From Chryseobacterium gleum (GTDB lineage Bacteria > Bacteroidota > Bacteroidia > Flavobacteriales_D > Crocinitomicaceae): a stretch of 50,900 bases of DNA. This document shows positions 39,455-48,592 of this stretch, one piece after another. Both the position numbers and the translations under genes were made by a program. The notes beneath the pieces are model-generated. The model saw only the letters and a program-made list of their open reading frames with translations, was not told where the DNA came from and searched no databases. Positions within the stretch are counted from its first letter, which is position 1; the number at the start of each line of letters is the position of its first letter. Where the stretch lies: NCBI GenBank assembly GCA_945882095.1, contig CAMCWF010000017.1, forward strand, positions 1 through 50,900. The letters are read 5' to 3'.

Positions 39455-39460
39455 ATTCGA

Positions 39461-39814
39461 ATGAAAAATACGATCCTTGTTTTAATGTTTTTAGTGACCA
39501 TTCTTCAAGCTTTTGGACAAAAGAAAATCGACCAGAAAACCTTTAAAGATTACATGAAGGATGACAAGGCAGTGGTTCTAGATGTCAGAACCCAAGAAGA
39601 ATTTAAGGATGGACACATTCAAGGAGCCATGAATTTTAATTATTTCTCAGATTCATTTGTTAAGAATGTTACCGGGAAAGTTGGTAAAAGTAAAATTCTA
39701 TTGGTCTATTGTGCAGCTGGAGGACGCAGTGCAGAAGCTGCCAAGGCACTTAAGAAAGCCGGTTACAAAACCGTTTATGATTTGATAGAGGGTTACGACA
39801 GCTGGCAAGACTGA
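39461..39814 (+). CDS. Secreted single-domain rhodanese-like sulfurtransferase
   Basis: 117 residues with a signal peptide (about 1-19, LQAFGQ), so it acts in the periplasm. One rhodanese domain: VVLDVRTQEEFKDGHIQGAMNFNYF, then active-site loop VYCAAGGRSAEAAKALKKAG with the persulfide-forming cysteine (about residue 88). Length is that of a PspE/GlpE-type single-domain enzyme. It transfers sulfur from thiosulfate or a persulfide donor to an unknown acceptor. A longer frame from 39257 overlaps the divergent gene and both promoters, so the ATG at 39461 is the start. Confidence 0.92.
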   Translation: MKNTILVLMFLVTILQAFGQKKIDQKTFKDYMKDDKAVVLDVRTQEEFKDGHIQGAMNFNYFSDSFVKNVTGKVGKSKILLVYCAAGGRSAEAAKALKKAGYKTVYDLIEGYDSWQD

Positions 39815-39904
39815 ATGAGATCATGTACCCATTGTGATGGTAATAGTTATAATGCTATTTAACATAATATTAATTATATTACAAAGTTGAAAGGGTATAA
39901 ATAG

Positions 39905-39912
39905 TAGCTTTG
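39905..39912 (+). promoter_or_regulatory. -7 box fused to the start of the mutS2 operon
   Basis: TAGCTTTGCAGCATG: the TAnnTTTG box ends 4 nt before the ATG of mutS2. The mRNA should start at or within a base or two of the start codon. The 100 bp before it are AT-rich with no other feature I recognise. Confidence 0.65.
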
Positions 39913-39916
39913 CAGC

Positions 39917-42007
39917 ATGAGACCCAAGTTTACGGATCAGCAAACATTAACAGAACTTGAATTTCCGCTAATTCTATCAAGATTGGAGGAATACGCTGTG
40001 AGTGAAAATGCGAAAAACATCTTGACAAACTTGGTTCCCACAAACCATTTTCAATCCATCATTTTCAATTTAGGGACGGTTAGCGAACGACTTGACATCA
40101 GGCAAAGCAACATGGTTTTTCCTGCCATGGATTTCGAATCGTTGGACGTTGAGTTAAAAATACTTGGCATCGTAGATTCTGCCATATCGATTGAAGGAAT
40201 TTTCAGGATCAAGCGCGCCAGTGAATTGGTAAATGCCCTTCTGAAATTCTTTGAAAAAAACACAGCATTTCCAAAGCTACAATCGCTTGTTTCGAGCTGT
40301 CACTATACGGAAGAAATCATTCGGCCCATAGAGAAAGTAATGGATCCACGCGGAAAAATCAAGGATGATGCCTCGCCCTTGTTGCTGGAAATCCGTGCAG
40401 AAATCAAAAAAATTCGAAACCAAATCAACCGCAACTTTGAAAAAGAAATGCGCAGATTGGTTAAAGAAGGTGTTTTGGGCGAAACCTACGAAGGTTTTAT
40501 TCACGAACGTCGTGTGTTGACGGTACAAGCCACCTACAAGCGCAAGGTTCCTGGGAACATTTTAGGCTCGAGTAAAACCGGTAGCTTAACCTACATCGAA
40601 CCCCAAATAAACGCAAGCTTAAACAATGAATTGGCGTGGCTAATTGATGATGAAAAAAAGGAGATTTATCGAATTTTACAAGCATTGACAAAGGTTTTAA
40701 GGGGCTTTTTTCCATTGATTAACGACTATCAAAAAGCGTTGATTGCACTGGACGTGGTCAATGCCAAAGCCAAGTTGGCCGATGAAATGAATGCCATTTT
40801 ACCAGAGATTTGTGATGATTTGACCTTGGACTGGAAAGATGCATTCCACCCTATTCTACGTTGGAACAACCAAAAAAATAAGAAAAACACGGTCGCTCAA
40901 ACGCTCCGACTCTCAAATAAACAGCGAATGTTGGTGATTTCTGGTCCCAACGCTGGGGGAAAAAGCATCACCCTTAAAACGTGTGGATTGCTTCAATGCA
41001 TGCTTCAAGCAGGCCTGCTCATACCGGTTGATAAAAATTCAAAAGCATGTCTATTTCAGCAATTGTATTCTGACATTGGTGACAATCAATCCATTGACAA
41101 TGAATTAAGTACATACTCTTACCGATTGAATCGAATGAAGTATTTTCTTGAAGTAGCGAACCGAAGAACCTTGCTGCTTTTGGATGAATTTGGGACGGGA
41201 TCGGACCCTGAGTTGGGCAGCGCTTTGGCGGAAGTGTTTTTTGAGGAAATGTATAAATCAAAAACTTTTGCAATCCTTACCACGCACTATGCATCCATCA
41301 AGCGAAAAGCAGCTGAATTGCCTGAATCTTTCAATGGTTCTATGCGTTTCGATGGACATAAATTAACGCCGCTGTTTTCCTTGGAATTGGGTCAGCCAGG
41401 AAGTTCCTTTACTTTCGAAGTAGCTTCAATGAATGGAATCAACGCAGAAATCATAAACCGCGCAAAATCTAAACTGAGCAAGGAAACCGTTAAATTCAAC
41501 CAACTGTTGGGCTCGCTTCAATCTGAAAAAACCGCCTTACAAAAATCCATTGCGAAGTACAAAGAAAGTGAGAAAAGCATGACGGCTTCGCTGAAGGCAA
41601 ATGAGTTAAAATCTGAAGAATTCCAACAGAAATCGAAGCAAATCAAAGGGCTCTTGGAACAAAATACAAGGTGGATTCAATTGGGTCAAAAATTCCAAAA
41701 ATACCTGGAAAGGTACCATGCAGGCCCCCGAAAAAAAGCTGCCAATGACTTGTTGTTTGAGGAAATTAGAGGCTACATGCTGAAAGAGAAAACCAAATCA
41801 CAACCCCAAAAGAAAGCGACCACCACACCTGTCAAGGAAAACGCGTCAAAAGAAAAGATTACGTTTCAAGTGGGAGACAAAGTCAGGGTCATTGGGTCTC
41901 GACAAGTAGCTGTGGTAGAATCACTTACAGACGACATTGCCGTTGTTTCTGTGAAATCCCTTAAAATGAAAGTGGACTTGTTAAAACTCACCCCCATACT
42001 CACGTGA
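39917..42007 (+). CDS. MutS2-family ATPase without Smr domain
   Basis: 696 residues. N-terminal core and clamp-like helices (about 1-320) with SLTYIEPQINASLNNELAWL. The ATPase has Walker A SGPNAGGKSITLK (about 341-353), the SIDNELSTYSYRLNRM motif, Walker B TLLLLDEFGTGSDPELGSAL and the THYASIKRKA histidine. A coiled coil (about 515-600) and a C-terminal KOW-like beta domain (VGDKVRVIGSRQVAVVES, about 650-690) follow. B. subtilis MutS2 (785 residues) ends in an Smr nuclease domain, which is absent here. Members act in collided-ribosome splitting or recombination control rather than mismatch repair. First gene of a five-gene overlapping operon with pabB, tilS, the rsmF-like gene and a crp-like gene. 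Confidence 0.88.
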   Translation: MRPKFTDQQTLTELEFPLILSRLEEYAVSENAKNILTNLVPTNHFQSIIFNLGTVSERLDIRQSNMVFPAMDFESLDVELKILGIVDSAISIEGIFRIKRASELVNALLKFFEKNTAFPKLQSLVSSCHYTEEIIRPIEKVMDPRGKIKDDASPLLLEIRAEIKKIRNQINRNFEKEMRRLVKEGVLGETYEGFIHERRVLTVQATYKRKVPGNILGSSKTGSLTYIEPQINASLNNELAWLIDDEKKEIYRILQALTKVLRGFFPLINDYQKALIALDVVNAKAKLADEMNAILPEICDDLTLDWKDAFHPILRWNNQKNKKNTVAQTLRLSNKQRMLVISGPNAGGKSITLKTCGLLQCMLQAGLLIPVDKNSKACLFQQLYSDIGDNQSIDNELSTYSYRLNRMKYFLEVANRRTLLLLDEFGTGSDPELGSALAEVFFEEMYKSKTFAILTTHYASIKRKAAELPESFNGSMRFDGHKLTPLFSLELGQPGSSFTFEVASMNGINAEIINRAKSKLSKETVKFNQLLGSLQSEKTALQKSIAKYKESEKSMTASLKANELKSEEFQQKSKQIKGLLEQNTRWIQLGQKFQKYLERYHAGPRKKAANDLLFEEIRGYMLKEKTKSQPQKKATTTPVKENASKEKITFQVGDKVRVIGSRQVAVVESLTDDIAVVSVKSLKMKVDLLKLTPILT

Positions 42008-43203
42008 AACCAGCGTACATCTCTTATTTAAACTCAAACGACGGTACGGCCCTGCTTGCTTATGGCTGTACAAAAGAGTGGATCATCGAATCAAGAGAAT
42101 CTCTCAAAGATTTTTCGGAATACCTTAGCCATGGAAACAAAGATTATGTCTTTGGCTACCTGTCTTACGAACTTCGGATCCTTTTAATGGACTTGGGCGG
42201 AACAGAAAACACTTCCCTTCAACTGCCCAAAGCCCACTTTTGGATTCCAACCTTTGTTGCTAAAATTTCAGGAAAGGACTTTTCGTTGGTGCAGGGAGAA
42301 ACATCTTCAGTCGACTACCCTGCATTTCTCGGTATTTACGAAGCGCTTAAAACCCCAAAACCCTTAGATTTAACCTTGTTTACAGCTCGTACCTCCAAGC
42401 TTTCCTACCTGGAAAAAGTAGCCCTACTTAAAGAAAAAATTCAAAGGGGTGACATTTACGAGACCAATTATTGCCAAGAATACTTTTTGAAAGAGGCAGA
42501 ACCTACTGACCCCATAGCTCTTTACCATTATGTCAACCAAAAAACCACAGCGCCTTTTTCTGCCATGGTGGTGACCGAGAACCTTTGGCTTGCCTGCGGA
42601 AGTCCGGAGCGATTCATGAAAAAGTCAGGAAGCAAACTCATTTCGCAACCCATCAAAGGCACCGCTCCCCGATTCATCAACGAGGCCGAAGACCTTTCGT
42701 CCATCGAACGACTTAAATCGTCAAAAAAAGAGCATGCGGAAAACGTTATGATTGTAGACTTGGTAAGGAATGACCTTTCTAAAATAGCTGCACGGGGATC
42801 CGTTAGGTTGGAAGAGATGTGCGAAATCTATTCTTTCAAAACGGTACATCAGATGATTTCAACCGTGGCATGCGACCTCCCTGATGGAATTAGATTTGAG
42901 GATGTCATTGCCGCGATGTTTCCAATGGGTTCTATGACAGGCGCGCCCAAGCTCAATGCTGTTAAATTTTCTGACGAAGCGGAAGAATTTTCCCGAGAGA
43001 TTTATTCTGGAAGCGTCGGTTATATTACACCGGAGCTCGATTTTGATTTCAATGTGGTCATTCGTTCTTTGGCTTATTATCCAGCTACAAAATACCTTTC
43101 CTGTGCGGTTGGAAGTGCCATTACCATGGCTTCAGACCCACTCGAGGAATATGAAGAATGCGTTGCGAAAATCGGGAAAATCATCCAATTTAACCATGAT
43201 TGA
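42004..43203 (+). CDS. pabB: Aminodeoxychorismate synthase component I
   Basis: 399 residues. The chorismate-binding domain (about 130-399) has the PabB-type lysine motif QPIKGTAPR, where anthranilate synthases have PIAGT, so PabB is preferred over TrpE. It also has HAENVMIVDLVRNDLSKIA, GSMTGAPK, YSGSVGYI and a final CVAKIGKI. It converts chorismate with ammonia to aminodeoxychorismate for folate. The N-terminal part is shorter than in typical PabB. The start codon is GTG, overlapping the mutS2 stop (GTGA). No glutaminase partner (pabA) is in the window. Confidence 0.9.
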   Translation: MKPAYISYLNSNDGTALLAYGCTKEWIIESRESLKDFSEYLSHGNKDYVFGYLSYELRILLMDLGGTENTSLQLPKAHFWIPTFVAKISGKDFSLVQGETSSVDYPAFLGIYEALKTPKPLDLTLFTARTSKLSYLEKVALLKEKIQRGDIYETNYCQEYFLKEAEPTDPIALYHYVNQKTTAPFSAMVVTENLWLACGSPERFMKKSGSKLISQPIKGTAPRFINEAEDLSSIERLKSSKKEHAENVMIVDLVRNDLSKIAARGSVRLEEMCEIYSFKTVHQMISTVACDLPDGIRFEDVIAAMFPMGSMTGAPKLNAVKFSDEAEEFSREIYSGSVGYITPELDFDFNVVIRSLAYYPATKYLSCAVGSAITMASDPLEEYEECVAKIGKIIQFNHD

Positions 43204-44452
43204 AAACCTGAAAACCTTCCTCAAGCAATCCCAAGGAAAACACTTTTTTGTGGCTTGTTCCGGTGGCTTGGACTCCATGGTTTTGTTGCAATTGGTTGCT
43301 GCATCCAAAGTACCTTTTACCGTTCTCCATGTGAATTATCAACTCCGTGGAGAAGAAAGTGATGGCGATGAAACCTTCATTTCTGAACATTGTAAAACCC
43401 ACGGACTTCCATTTGAAAGCATACGGGTTGATTTAGGAAAAATCCTGGCTGAAAACAAAGGAAATCTCCAGAACGAAGCTCGTAGAATTCGCTATGCTTA
43501 TTTCAAGTCTCATGCCGACAAAACCCCCTCATCGTATTTGATTACGGCCCATCATTTAACGGATCAAATTGAAACATTTTGGCTGCAGTTGTTTCGTGGA
43601 AGTGGGATTTCTGGCATGGCCGGAATGACAGCGAAAAATGACTTTATCTTACGTCCCCTACTCCCCTATTCCAAATCGGAAATCCTTGCATTTGCCCAAC
43701 AAAACGCACTTAAATGGAGAGAAGATGCCAGCAACCAAAATCCAAAATACGCTAGGAATTTTCTTCGGCAGGAAGCACTCCCCTTCCTTCGTTTACAAAT
43801 GCCAGAAATCGATTCAGAAGTCCACTTGCTTCAACAGGTTTTTCAAGAAGAATTGATTGCTGCAAAAGTAAAAGCGGTCGAACTTTCCGACAAATGGCGC
43901 TCGACCCAACGAATTGAATTGGATGATACGAACAACAATTCCATTGTCTTTCACGAAGCGATGAAACTATGCGCCATTCCTTCTGTGCATTTTCAAGCCC
44001 TGTTGGATTTAACCAAAGCCGAAAAAGGAAAAAAACTGATCCTAGAAAACCCAAGCGCATACTTTAAAGAAATTGTCAAAGAATCCCGTTTTTTAGCGCT
44101 TGTTTCAAACGTTCTTCCACCCAAATTGTGCGTCAAAACCGAAGTCACTACCTCGCTGCCAGAATCATTCAATCGCGACGTTTGGTACATTGACGGCATG
44201 CATTTCACCCATGAAATTGAACTTCGACCTTGGGAAGCCGGCGAAAGAATGAAACCCATTGGATTAAAAGGATCGAAGAAAATAAGCGACATCCTTAAAG
44301 ATTTCGGGATTGAATCAAATAAAAAAGCTTCTCATCCCATCGCAATCCTAAACGGTGAAATTTTGGGCATTCCTGGGGTATGTTTGTCCCAAAAATTTAT
44401 GGCAACCCAAAACAGTAAACGCATAATAAAAGTTACTTTTGCACCATGCTGA
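43196..44452 (+). CDS. tilS: tRNA(Ile)-lysidine synthetase
   Basis: 418 residues from the ATG at 43196, which overlaps the end of pabB by 8 bp. An open frame extends further upstream to 42956 inside pabB, but that part is antisense-like to no family and is rejected. PP-loop ACSGGLDSMVLLQL (about 20-33), LHVNYQLRGEESDGDE, NEARRIRYAYF, TAHHLTDQIETFWLQLFRGSGISG and REDASNQNPKYARNFLR are TilS hallmarks. The C-terminal region contains the substrate-binding TilS_C part (ELRPWEAGERMKPIGLKGSKKISDILKDFGI). It makes lysidine at C34 of tRNA-Ile so that AUA is read. Essential in most bacteria. Confidence 0.95.
   Translation: MIENLKTFLKQSQGKHFFVACSGGLDSMVLLQLVAASKVPFTVLHVNYQLRGEESDGDETFISEHCKTHGLPFESIRVDLGKILAENKGNLQNEARRIRYAYFKSHADKTPSSYLITAHHLTDQIETFWLQLFRGSGISGMAGMTAKNDFILRPLLPYSKSEILAFAQQNALKWREDASNQNPKYARNFLRQEALPFLRLQMPEIDSEVHLLQQVFQEELIAAKVKAVELSDKWRSTQRIELDDTNNNSIVFHEAMKLCAIPSVHFQALLDLTKAEKGKKLILENPSAYFKEIVKESRFLALVSNVLPPKLCVKTEVTTSLPESFNRDVWYIDGMHFTHEIELRPWEAGERMKPIGLKGSKKISDILKDFGIESNKKASHPIAILNGEILGIPGVCLSQKFMATQNSKRIIKVTFAPC
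44434..44441 (+). promoter_or_regulatory. Internal -7 box fused to the start of the rRNA methyltransferase gene
   Basis: TACTTTTGCACCATG inside the last codons of tilS. The box ends 4 nt before the methyltransferase ATG. This is the same layout as at three other genes, so an internal promoter is likely despite the operon-like overlap. Confidence 0.6.
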
Positions 44453-45774
44453 CCCCCCTCCCTATTCCCTTTGTTGAGCGGATTTCAAAATCACCTCTTT
44501 TTGGTCAAAAAGTACTCGAAGCATTTGATACATCAGCACCTACGTCGATTAGGGTAAATCCCAACAAATCAACAAACTTGGACTTCGAACTTGGAGAAGA
44601 AGTACCTTGGTGCAATCTTGGACACTACCTGTCAGAACGACCTAACTTTACTTTAGACCCTTTGTTTCATGCGGGGAGTTACTACCCCCAAGAAGCGGCC
44701 TCCATGTCGGTATACGCAATTGTTAAAAGCCTTAACCTTCCTGAAAATCCCATTGTACTTGACGCCTGCGCAGCTCCGGGCGGAAAATCAACTGCTTTGC
44801 TCGAAGCACTGCCTGCAAATGGCGTTTTGGTAGCCAATGAAATGAACCGTCACCGTTGCAACGTACTGGCGGAAAACATTAGCAAATGGGGAAATTCAAA
44901 TGTCTTGGTCACCCACAGTGAAGTGCATACCTTTTCAAAACACAAAGCCCTTTTTGACTTGGTCCTCATAGACGCTCCTTGCTCTGGAGAGGGCATGTTT
45001 CGTAAGGATGTAAACGCACGAACGGAATGGTCGTTGGACAATGTGAAATTGTGTGCTGAAAGACAATTGGATATCGTAAACCAACTTGCAGATACGGTGA
45101 AAGAGGATGGGTATTTGATGTATTCTACCTGTACTTTAAACCAAGAAGAAAACGAGAAAATCATTCAACACTTGATTGAAAACCATGCGCTTGAACCCTT
45201 ACCGCTCCCCTTTTTAACCAACGCTTTGCCCAGCGAACAATCCCTAGGTTACTATTTTGCGCCGGGCATATCAAAATCAGAGGGATTGTACATTTGTTTG
45301 CTTAGAAAAATCCAAAACGACAAACCTTCCTTGCGAAAAAACAAACAGCACCCCCCCATTAAAACAGCGGTTTTACCGGATTACATTCAAATCAATGCTA
45401 ATGACGGTTTGGTACAAGAGGATGAGAAAACGTACTTGATGTCGCAGCAAACCCTATCTGTTTACGAACAGCTAAGAGGAGACTTCAGGTTTATGAAAAA
45501 AGGAACTTTGTTGGGTGAAACCGCCATGAAAGGATTTGTTCCCGCCCATGAATTTGCGTTAAGCACCGCACTTATCAACACACTCCCTCGCGTGGAACTC
45601 TCGCTTCTTGATGCCAGGAAATACTTACACGGAGATACCTTTCCCTTGGTTGCAGAAAAAGGATTTGTCGTTGTAACCTATCGAGACAGTGTTTTGGGAC
45701 TTATTAAAAACCTTGGCAATCGCTTCAATAATTTATATCCGAAGGAATGGCGAATTAGAATGGCAGTATCATGA
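44446..45774 (+). CDS. rRNA cytosine-C5 methyltransferase (RsmF/NOL1-NOP2-Sun family)
   Basis: 442 residues. SAM-binding VLDACAAPGGKSTALLE (about 107), ANEMNRHRCNVLAENISKWG, then DAPCSGEGMFRK (motif IV) and the nucleophile motif YSTCTLNQEENE (Cys about 228). The C-terminal part (about 300-442) is an RsmF-type PUA-like domain with KGTLLGE, HEFALS and KYLHGDTF. It methylates a cytosine of 16S rRNA, position unproven. RsmF is preferred over RsmB because there is no NusB-like N-terminus. It overlaps tilS by 7 bp and the crp-like gene by an ATGA junction. Confidence 0.9.
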   Translation: MLTPLPIPFVERISKSPLFGQKVLEAFDTSAPTSIRVNPNKSTNLDFELGEEVPWCNLGHYLSERPNFTLDPLFHAGSYYPQEAASMSVYAIVKSLNLPENPIVLDACAAPGGKSTALLEALPANGVLVANEMNRHRCNVLAENISKWGNSNVLVTHSEVHTFSKHKALFDLVLIDAPCSGEGMFRKDVNARTEWSLDNVKLCAERQLDIVNQLADTVKEDGYLMYSTCTLNQEENEKIIQHLIENHALEPLPLPFLTNALPSEQSLGYYFAPGISKSEGLYICLLRKIQNDKPSLRKNKQHPPIKTAVLPDYIQINANDGLVQEDEKTYLMSQQTLSVYEQLRGDFRFMKKGTLLGETAMKGFVPAHEFALSTALINTLPRVELSLLDARKYLHGDTFPLVAEKGFVVVTYRDSVLGLIKNLGNRFNNLYPKEWRIRMAVS

Positions 45775-46397
45775 ATGAAATGAACGCGAAATCCCAACTT
45801 ATTGATTACATCGGAAGCAGGATTCTTTTGTCAGATCAAGATGCCTCATTCATTAAAGACAGGTTTCATTTACGATCCATTTCCAAAAAGCAGTTTTTTC
45901 TCAAAGAAGGCGATGAGGGCTTTGAACAAGGTTTTATTGTGGCAGGCGCGTTTAGGGTTTTCTACACCGATCCAAAAGGGTTGGAACATGTGCTTTATTT
46001 TGGGTTCAAGGATTGGTGGGTTGGGGATTTGGGAAGCTTTCTTTCCTCCACGAAGTCACAATTGAATGTGCAAGCGCTTGAAGATGGTTATATCCTCGCA
46101 TTTAACCACGCTGACATCGAAGCGATTTTTACAGAAGTACCTAAAATGGAACGCCTTTTCAGGTTAATGGCTCAGCGCACACTTTCCGTTTTGCAAAAAC
46201 GATTTTTCTTAACGGTCTCCGCAAGCGCAGAGGATCGGTATTTAGATTTACTGAAACGACATCCCAAAATTGAGCAAATGGTCCCACAGCACCAAATTGC
46301 TTCGTATTTAGGTATTTTACCAGAATCGCTAAGCCGTCTCAAAAAACAAATGATTCAACGCATTAAATCCGCAAAAGCCGGTACAGATGAAAAGTAA
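45771..46397 (+). CDS. Crp/Fnr-family transcriptional regulator
   Basis: 208 residues. N-terminal cyclic-nucleotide-binding-like beta-roll (about 20-140: QFFLKEGDEGFEQGFIVAGAFRVFYTDPKG, then WVGDLGSFLS), a dimer helix (about 125-150), and a C-terminal winged helix-turn-helix (about 175-200: VPQHQIASYLGILPESLSRLKKQM). No iron-sulfur cysteines are seen, and the phosphate-binding cassette for cAMP (RxS) is not obvious, so the ligand is unknown. The second ATG at 45780 is also a possible start. Its neighbours give no target, but the S46 peptidase gene downstream could be one. Confidence 0.88.
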   Translation: MNEMNAKSQLIDYIGSRILLSDQDASFIKDRFHLRSISKKQFFLKEGDEGFEQGFIVAGAFRVFYTDPKGLEHVLYFGFKDWWVGDLGSFLSSTKSQLNVQALEDGYILAFNHADIEAIFTEVPKMERLFRLMAQRTLSVLQKRFFLTVSASAEDRYLDLLKRHPKIEQMVPQHQIASYLGILPESLSRLKKQMIQRIKSAKAGTDEK

Positions 46398-46430
46398 ATT
46401 AAAATTGATAATTTAGGGCACTTAAAATTT

Positions 46431-48569
46431 ATGAAAATGATGAAACTTAAACGTACTTTATTTGCTGTTTGCATGTTCGTAGGCTTGTTTGCCCATGCTG
46501 ACGAAGGAATGTGGTTCTTGATGTTTATTGAACGTCTGAATCACAGAGATATGGATAAATTGGGACTGCAATTGACGGCTGAAGAAATTTACAGCGTAAA
46601 CCATTCAAGCTTAAAAGACGCAGTGGTTCAGTTCAACGGTGGTTGTACCGCAGAAATCATCTCCTCTCAAGGCCTTGTGTTAACAAATCACCACTGTGGG
46701 TATGATGCCATTGCAGAACTTTCTACCCCAGCAAACGATTACCTAACCAACGGTTATTGGGCTAAAACCAAAGGCGATGAATTAAAACCCAACGCTTTGT
46801 TTGTACGCTTTTTTGTACGCATGGACGATGTGAGCAAAAGGATTCTAGGAAAAGTAGACGCCTCTATGTCCGAAGCAGATCGCGAAAAGAAAATCAAAGA
46901 AGAAATCGCATTGATCGAAAAAGAAAACAGCGAAGGCGGAAAATATGTAGTTAGCGTACGTTCGTTTTTTCAAGGGAATGAGTTTTACTATTTCGTTTAC
47001 CAAGATTTTAAAGATGTTCGATTGGTGGGAACCCCTCCCAATTCAATTGGAAAATTCGGCGGTGATACAGACAACTGGGAATGGCCACGTCACACTGGCG
47101 ATTTTTCCATGTTTCGAATTTATGCCGATGCCAATGGAAACCCAGCTGAATTCTCTTCGCAAAACGTTCCCCTTAAACCCAAAGTTCATTTACCTGTAAA
47201 CATTCAAGGGGTAAAAGAAGGTGATTTCGCTATGATCCTTGGTTTCCCTGGAAGAACCAACCGTTGGTTGCCTGCGGGAGGCATTGAGCAGAACGTGAAA
47301 TTCGCTTATCCAGCTTGGGTGGAAGCTTCCAAAACAAGCATGGATGCCATGAAAAAACACATGGATGCAGATCCAAATGTACGATTGAACTACGCTTCAA
47401 AATATGCACGCCTTGCAAACTATTGGAAAAACCGTCAAGGAATGATTGATGCGTTAACCGCGTTTCAAACAGCCAAGGCTAAAGAGGAAAACGAAGCGAA
47501 ATTCAATGCGTGGGCAAACAAAGGCAAAAACAAAAAGACCTATGGAGATGTGATTGCCAACATCAACGCTTTTTATGCTGCAACCAATGAAAAATCCAGA
47601 CATGACAACTATTTGTCCATCCTACTTCGTTCTTCTGAATTTGCAGGCATTTCTAAATCCCTCGGTGCAAAACTTATGGATTTCACAAAAGCAGACGATG
47701 CCAAAAGAAGATCAATGACCCCAGACATGGTTAAAGCCATCGATGAGTTTTACGCTTCCATAGACCTACCTGCAGAAAAAGAACTATTGTTAAATGGCTT
47801 GGACCTTTACCTTCAAAAAGCCAAATACAAAATGCCAGATATGTTGAGCGGACAAACCAATGCATCTGAAATCGTTTCGAACATTCTGATCAATTCCATC
47901 TTTTCTTACCCCGAAAAACTTAGGGCGATGGTCTTGAACAATGAAAGCACTGACCTTTCAAGCGATCCAATGATGAAGTTTTCAAACGCTTTGTTTACCC
48001 ATTTGAGCAACACAACCCCTGAACTTATGAAGTTGCAAGCATCTTACGCTTCGTCGTACAGGAAATTGGTACAAGGAATGAGAGAATCAAAATTAAGCCC
48101 AGTGAAATATCCAGACGCAAACAGTACCATGCGACTTACCTACGGAATCGTAAGTGCACTTCCAGCAGACCAAAGAAACGACGCAGCCCAAAATTACTAT
48201 ACAACGTTGCAAGGGGCCATCAAAAAATACAAACCAAAAGATGAAGAATTCGACCTTCCGGAGCGTTTGATTTACCTGAATCAATCTAAAGATTTTGGTG
48301 AATATGCAGACAAACAAGGATACATGCCTGTGTGCTTCCTAACCAACAACGACATCACCGGAGGGAACTCAGGTTCGCCCGTGTTGAATGGTAAAGGCGA
48401 ATTGATTGGATTGGCTTTTGACGGAAACATCGAAGCAATGGCAGGAGATGTAATCTTTGATACCAAACTTCAAAAAACCATTAATGTGGACATCCGTTAT
48501 GTACTTTTCATCATTGACAAGTATGCTGGCGCGAAACACATTGTGGATGAAATGACCATTATCCGATAA
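46431..48569 (+). CDS. S46-family dipeptidyl-peptidase, DPP7-type
   Basis: 712 residues. Signal peptide about 1-23; mature start DEGMWFLMFIERLN is typical of the family. The chymotrypsin-like catalytic triad is present: His in TNHHCGYDAI (87/88), Asp224 in HTGDFSMFR, Ser647 in GGNSGSPVLNGKG. Eighteen residues after the serine comes Gly665 in AFDGN. DPP11 enzymes have Arg there for Asp/Glu preference, whereas DPP7 enzymes have Gly and prefer hydrophobic P1 residues, so this is probably DPP7-like. It removes dipeptides from extracellular peptides in the periplasm, feeding amino-acid use. Its own transcription is likely (33-bp gap after the crp-like gene), and it ends at a strong terminator. Confidence 0.93.
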   Translation: MKMMKLKRTLFAVCMFVGLFAHADEGMWFLMFIERLNHRDMDKLGLQLTAEEIYSVNHSSLKDAVVQFNGGCTAEIISSQGLVLTNHHCGYDAIAELSTPANDYLTNGYWAKTKGDELKPNALFVRFFVRMDDVSKRILGKVDASMSEADREKKIKEEIALIEKENSEGGKYVVSVRSFFQGNEFYYFVYQDFKDVRLVGTPPNSIGKFGGDTDNWEWPRHTGDFSMFRIYADANGNPAEFSSQNVPLKPKVHLPVNIQGVKEGDFAMILGFPGRTNRWLPAGGIEQNVKFAYPAWVEASKTSMDAMKKHMDADPNVRLNYASKYARLANYWKNRQGMIDALTAFQTAKAKEENEAKFNAWANKGKNKKTYGDVIANINAFYAATNEKSRHDNYLSILLRSSEFAGISKSLGAKLMDFTKADDAKRRSMTPDMVKAIDEFYASIDLPAEKELLLNGLDLYLQKAKYKMPDMLSGQTNASEIVSNILINSIFSYPEKLRAMVLNNESTDLSSDPMMKFSNALFTHLSNTTPELMKLQASYASSYRKLVQGMRESKLSPVKYPDANSTMRLTYGIVSALPADQRNDAAQNYYTTLQGAIKKYKPKDEEFDLPERLIYLNQSKDFGEYADKQGYMPVCFLTNNDITGGNSGSPVLNGKGELIGLAFDGNIEAMAGDVIFDTKLQKTINVDIRYVLFIIDKYAGAKHIVDEMTIIR

Positions 48570-48592
48570 GGTTATTTTGACATTCGATTTCT

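Noticed and set aside
39257..39460. Upstream extension of the rhodanese gene
   Set aside because: It runs over the divergent gamma-CA-like gene and both promoters. The signal peptide starts at the ATG at 39461.
42956..43195. Upstream extension of tilS to 42956
   Set aside because: It lies fully inside pabB in another frame. Homology to TilS begins at the ATG at 43196, giving a normal N-terminus.
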